Assembly (NCBI GenBank): GCA_030425385.1
Contig: JAUIAH010000032.1
Span: 1-64,000, forward strand
Reading direction: 5' to 3'
DNA length: 64,000 nucleotides
Source of the DNA: Verrucomicrobiia bacterium
Lineage (GTDB): Bacteria; Verrucomicrobiota; Verrucomicrobiia; Verrucomicrobiales; DEV007
The notes beneath the pieces are model-generated. The model ran no database searches. It saw only the letters and a list, made by a program, of their open reading frames with translations, and had not been told where the DNA came from. Positions 62,201 through 64,000 of the stretch are shown piece after piece (the stretch's first letter is position 1; each line of letters starts with the position of its first letter). The translations under genes were made by a program, and so were the position numbers.

Positions 62201-64000
62201 ATGGGGATGCCTAACAAACGCCCGGATATCTGGCCGGACAGAAAGGTTTCCTCCAACGGATAGAGGCTGCCCGCGGTGAAGGCATCGCCATCGAACTGCA
62301 TGAGCGCGGTTAACAGGTCGCCGGGAGGCAGGGATTGACCGGTGTCGGGATGGGTGAAAGTGGGAGGATTCGGAGCTGGCGTGTAGAAGGCCATGGTGCC
62401 CATCTCACGCGTTTGCAGGAGATAGTCGTTGAGGAACGCCAATCCTGCGGTGAGGCGATCGAGCGGGTCCTGCGTGTCGTCTAACAAGACGAAGAGCGAT
62501 GCGGGTGGAGCGTCGACAATGGCTGCAGGCATGCTCAAGCGGGCGGCCCCGACGATGCCGCCATGGGGGAAATAGTCGGCCTGGAAGGTACGACCAGACA
62601 CGGCGGCGCGTTCGGCAGAACCTTCCGGGAAGGCGAGTCCCAAGGCGGTGCCTTCATCATCAGCGCCATTGCCCGTCCAGAGCGGGTTGGCCAAGAGACC
62701 TGCTTCCAGCGCGCCTAGCAGAACATCTTTCCTGGAAGGCAATCCCAGTTCGCTCGGTCGCCGCCAGGTGCTCTCTGGATGTGCTGGATGATCCGTGAGA
62801 TGCGGCATCAAGACGCGGGCCTCGGCATTCAGGCCCTTGAAGCCAAACGGCTCGAATGCATACCCGATGGTGTAAGTTGCATTGGCCAAGACGTGATCCA
62901 GGCCTTCCCTGGCAAAGACAGCCAGAGCCTGGGGATCGGTTAGGCGGCCTTCAATGCCCGCCGCCAGGATCGCATCGGGGCTGGGCACGCCGACCCCGAA
63001 TCCGAAGGTGGCCCGATCTGAGGCGGTCGGCGGGAACAGCGGCACGTAGCTGGAGATGAGATAGGATGGAGAGAACGCAAAGGCAGCGGCAAAGCCCTCC
63101 TTATCGGCCGCCGCTTGCACCTCGACGAGACTCCCGCCGAGATCGAGTCCAAAGATCTTTGGCTGGACGGCACCGCACAGGGTGAGTTGGGGGTTGAGAC
63201 TGCCAACGCTCGTTTGCAGAAAGGCGACGAAGCAATCGCGCAGCCCCGGGAGATTCGGCGGGTCACTGAAGATTTCGGCGAGGATGCCAGCCTTCTGTGT
63301 TTCTGATAGGAAGAAGATGCCATTGCTTCCAAGACCAACCAGATCGGGCGCCACCTTGGCGTAGAGTTCGTTCACCACCTCATCGCCCACGCATTCAGCA
63401 AAGCTCGCAAAGGCCTCGAAGAGCCCCGTGACGCATCCATCACATTCATACAGCGCCTTGAGAGCTCCGAGTTCGAGCGGCCCCACTGCGACGCGCACCT
63501 CGCCGCAGACGGAGGGATTGGGATCGCCAAACTCATCTGTGGCAGCCACGAAGGCGGCTAGAGTGCCCACCGGAATCCCGACGAGGTTCACCGAGCCGAC
63601 GATGCCCGCAGACCCCGCGGTGGAGAGCACCGCGCCCACCGTGCCGCTAAGGAAGCTGGAGACCGATGCATGGGAAAATGTTCCTGTCACTTTCACCGTA
63701 GCATCGAAACAGGGAACGCCCGCATAAGCCGCTGCGAGGATGGCTTCGTAGACGCTATCGTTGTCACCAAGGGCGGCTTGCACGCCTGAAGCCACGGTTC
63801 CGGCAAACGTCATTTCCACCGTGTCCAAGGTGTCCTCGATCACCGCGTTCAACGCCGCACCATTCGGGACGATGGTTTCATCCAAGCGCGGCGTGACGGT
63901 GTCAATAGCCTGTCGAAACGCATTCGCCACGGTGTCGCCGATCTCGGCAGGGGTGTTCAGCTGGCTGGACTCCAGATAGTCGCGAATCGTGGTCTCCTGA
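56209..64000 (-). CDS. Giant exported choice-of-anchor-D / BNR-repeat protein (5' end beyond the window)
   Basis: The frame is open from the stop at 56209 to the right edge and continues past it (a GTG at 63930 is not the real start, since the codons upstream stay open). About 2597 codons are visible. The first 950 or so residues are unclassified. Two choice-of-anchor D (ASPM-SPD2-Hydin-type) domains lie near 1000-1190 (FGNVPLHTPSTRTVQI, DFGSHAVGGGAQRLVSVANL). A BNR/photosystem-stability-type propeller follows near 1200-1490 (AVGQSGALLR, AAGRSGTLLRSND, IVGQGGTILRSSNAGASW), then another anchor-D domain (LDFGTVALGETAF), more BNR blades (YRTTDGGESW, LRTTNGGGEW), a third anchor-D (IDFGEVVVGD), a PEGA-like stretch near 2015 and a long beta-rich tail. 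It is probably an extracellular adhesin or structural protein; this is inferred. Confidence 0.8.
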   Translation of the reverse strand, partial: QETTIRDYLESSQLNTPAEIGDTVANAFRQAIDTVTPRLDETIVPNGAALNAVIEDTLDTVEMTFAGTVASGVQAALGDNDSVYEAILAAAYAGVPCFDATVKVTGTFSHASVSSFLSGTVGAVLSTAGSAGIVGSVNLVGIPVGTLAAFVAATDEFGDPNPSVCGEVRVAVGPLELGALKALYECDGCVTGLFEAFASFAECVGDEVVNELYAKVAPDLVGLGSNGIFFLSETQKAGILAEIFSDPPNLPGLRDCFVAFLQTSVGSLNPQLTLCGAVQPKIFGLDLGGSLVEVQAAADKEGFAAAFAFSPSYLISSYVPLFPPTASDRATFGFGVGVPSPDAILAAGIEGRLTDPQALAVFAREGLDHVLANATYTIGYAFEPFGFKGLNAEARVLMPHLTDHPAHPESTWRRPSELGLPSRKDVLLGALEAGLLANPLWTGNGADDEGTALGLAFPEGSAERAAVSGRTFQADYFPHGGIVGAARLSMPAAIVDAPPASLFVLLDDTQDPLDRLTAGLAFLNDYLLQTREMGTMAFYTPAPNPPTFTHPDTGQSLPPGDLLTALMQFDGDAFTAGSLYPLEETFLSGQISGRLLGIPIADAEVEAVPPDPTRGTPGCFEVRSSIPEDSWMKGFVDSADLEFIIKQAPSEPIEVRFQRLANELATLLSQNASPSVMTAFLQTIESSFDVEMPKVSFELEVNNLQVPEGLESLIALDGNTSGRLVAYSPCYDPSAEGTSPLALAKRRGGLALEANLRFLDLVTIERAALGITPGDGALPALTGLLEAPLVATNGLTFRDISASFQSEPAIGQPYLSFDGAVDPITLGSLLNLRPLDPSVPRLQGSFQALRSASDTPSASIALAPARITSPILGDDLALIVHGNGINDRFAFSTEARWDAGVTLQGALTLRDANGEALVTIGSSGQALTGTIGGDGLENVSVQLTIPTGVAVTTFPGKAHAHTLTIGSNSGAAATLELDSNGRLYFDTGTHEGIELPGLLSIGGRLEFGYEPNARTAQFRTSVRAVNFGNVPLHTPSTRTVQIANDGQTQLTLYASAEGDADFIVEPNAVAVPPGDTRELRVRYLPTSPEAAAGTLRLQYNGNDSPRLIPLAGSGQAVPLYFASDELVDFGSHAVGGGAQRLVSVANLGQAPLAIDIQALPNGSPFSASPTSLTLAPGEERRLFLRYAPTEIGTVDFPLALRTNDGVGAHFIQLRGTASEQHWYRERQGGSQLLDIAMLNSGTGVAVGQSGALLRFTPLTLGNWVAHPLTNIELRAAAAHGNTLWAAGRSGTLLRSNDAQFAQWTPITDSDVIGSGGNQWNAIGVDSSGLVTLVGDSGRIVKQFSANVFNNVAPNDLLNHLLGIDYTGTSGVLVGENGVIRRSTNRGATWPTTPRVSGVNLAGLRLNSVAFGSNNVGIIVGQGGTILRSSNAGASWSRVNHSASNGELTKVIASGTSFYAVGLNATYLRSTDAGRSWSAEGTGGSGAYQSISEADGRLWAVGQSGRIDHRPLTPLRSGKLAIDPGLLDFGTVALGETAFQTVTFRNQGTGPIRIGELTPFTAEIVASDSHFEIASGGQRVVRFTYRPTQTRSVAPYHTNGNIRIERPDRSSESFLLVRARAVQNGWRALPSPSTENVRHLRFANAEVGLLAVDDQLYRTTDGGESWSLMNVTFPGPIRTLAFTNSTTTFVGGGDTGAPFIYRTTDDGSRWFPTSLPNGLRNPINALSFPPGGGNTAYALGSRITSNPQANGVLLRTTNGGGEWRTLSSPSSTFNGSALAAWDASSLYTASGGTLYRTVDAARTWEETLAFGGAFPITDVTMSGSSDAWLGGNNGLFRKANNADALRPTWSSVPLFTAATVNDVHFVSTTEGWCATNGAIQTAGRSIVYHTNQGGETWEADFILQGGNVLTVDEADGVVYAGGTQGGLWKRDRLLRSKAPLGHTPIAIDFGEVVVGDTVTLPVPVANLGDGTLEIVRVRIDPGRMLPAFTVKEESFLLNADKPADLTVTFHPPESGDFENTLLVETNAGILRTSLQGRSITPPAILTIDSQPSGVMVTIDGQPTRTPVALKVGEGGLAPGEEITIAAVDEVDINGLPYHFSQWQPSREQTFTFTVPATSMRLTAHYAEERLLVASDHEEGHPDDLPTGPWMRVTEATLTAPGLGDFAVQGSLFLSTTSIKGAVEASSLQIPADPNAFHALELTAGSWAFDWERNQHFRMTAQAPGLSLLETPITPPGNLTIQFFANGDYLLGAATSDSLPLIPGIGELGPGSFSLIRSNGSTNLQLSGPLRLFPQPNGSFAFEHQVSLSAGVLPFTYTLLADALPTSLFANNVIDIRKRSNTRIEMSLSDANGFSLSLRNVNVILLGQSVGPINQLTLVNDAFTFTTQAPTSPFQLGPFRLSATSGAAVSWDVSAASMVVDLPSTTLRAPGITEWPSAGINFPGFRIDTSGNFDETIPLPAFALAGIGLNSGQTPNRYLRFYRSAGTLGMSVRDQQAFFLGTMNLGFDINSAGTLAGFFDGTVKVDTPVFGTVEIAEVSLSYDSARPAYPFAGLTQTLGNHFGVEFGASGGRFRHVFCDEDDETLDDCDPGYFSLSSP

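Noticed and set aside
1-64000. CRISPR arrays, tRNA, rRNA, riboswitches, prophage
   Set aside because: I looked for regular direct repeats, cloverleaf-like sequences in the gaps and phage structural genes and saw none.

Overview
The window (about 57% G+C by eye, coding density above 90% after the first 5 kb) looks like the chromosome of a free-living member of the Verrucomicrobiota. This is an inference. It rests on a Chlamydia-like tyrosine-less class Ic ribonucleotide reductase with three ATP cones, a split NADH dehydrogenase operon, an SHD1-type domain, many secreted TPR, FG-GAP, CotH, choice-of-anchor and W-DP-AA repeat proteins, and gene starts mostly without a clear Shine-Dalgarno sequence.

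Layout. 1-4181 is a decaying accessory patch: the 5' end of an IS3-type transposase at the left edge, a 1-kb stretch without genes that holds a 107-bp inverted-repeat structure, a DUF1963 gene split by an in-frame TAA, a 3' remnant of an IS66 transposase, and a secreted repeat protein that is both frameshifted and cut off by the IS66 remnant. 4210-8763 carries a secreted protein, a PatB/MalY-like PLP enzyme, a thioredoxin-fold/SHD1 protein, an EF-hand protein and a zinc-ribbon protein. 8818-15013 is a + strand run: a secreted domain and a TlpA-type thioredoxin domain that share one reading frame but are separated by a UGA, a pseudo-retropepsin/TPR/Omp28-like protein, a membrane protein, and DUF4288 and VOC proteins.

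15077-26250 holds an FG-GAP protein divergent from nuoG-H-I-J-K-L-M-N, the membrane arm plus NuoG and NuoI of respiratory complex I. A perfect CRP-type palindrome lies between the divergent genes. A 1251-residue secreted beta-propeller protein follows and is closed by a strong bidirectional terminator. On the minus strand come nrdB and nrdA, behind a pair of NrdR-box-like sites, and an NfeD-type membrane protease with a duplicated ClpP-like domain. dnaG and rpoD (macromolecular synthesis genes) and a TPR protein then run on the + strand.

43242-64000 is an envelope and secretion region: an L,D-transpeptidase, a CotH/lamin-tail protein, an NlpC/P60-like protein, and then a compact five-gene minus-strand block. 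In transcription order the block is a giant choice-of-anchor/BNR protein that runs off the right edge, a metzincin protease, an esterase/D-aminoacylase/beta-lactamase triple fusion, and two paralogous W-DP-AA repeat proteins.

The strongest leads are the in-frame UGA inside the thioredoxin protein (possible selenocysteine), the leucine at the radical-tyrosine site of NrdB with paired NrdR boxes, the CRP-type operator, the NfeD protein with one apparently dead protease copy, the triple hydrolase fusion, and a window-wide preference for TTA and CTA codons in a GTTAG/CTAAC context. No CRISPR array, tRNA, rRNA or phage module was seen.
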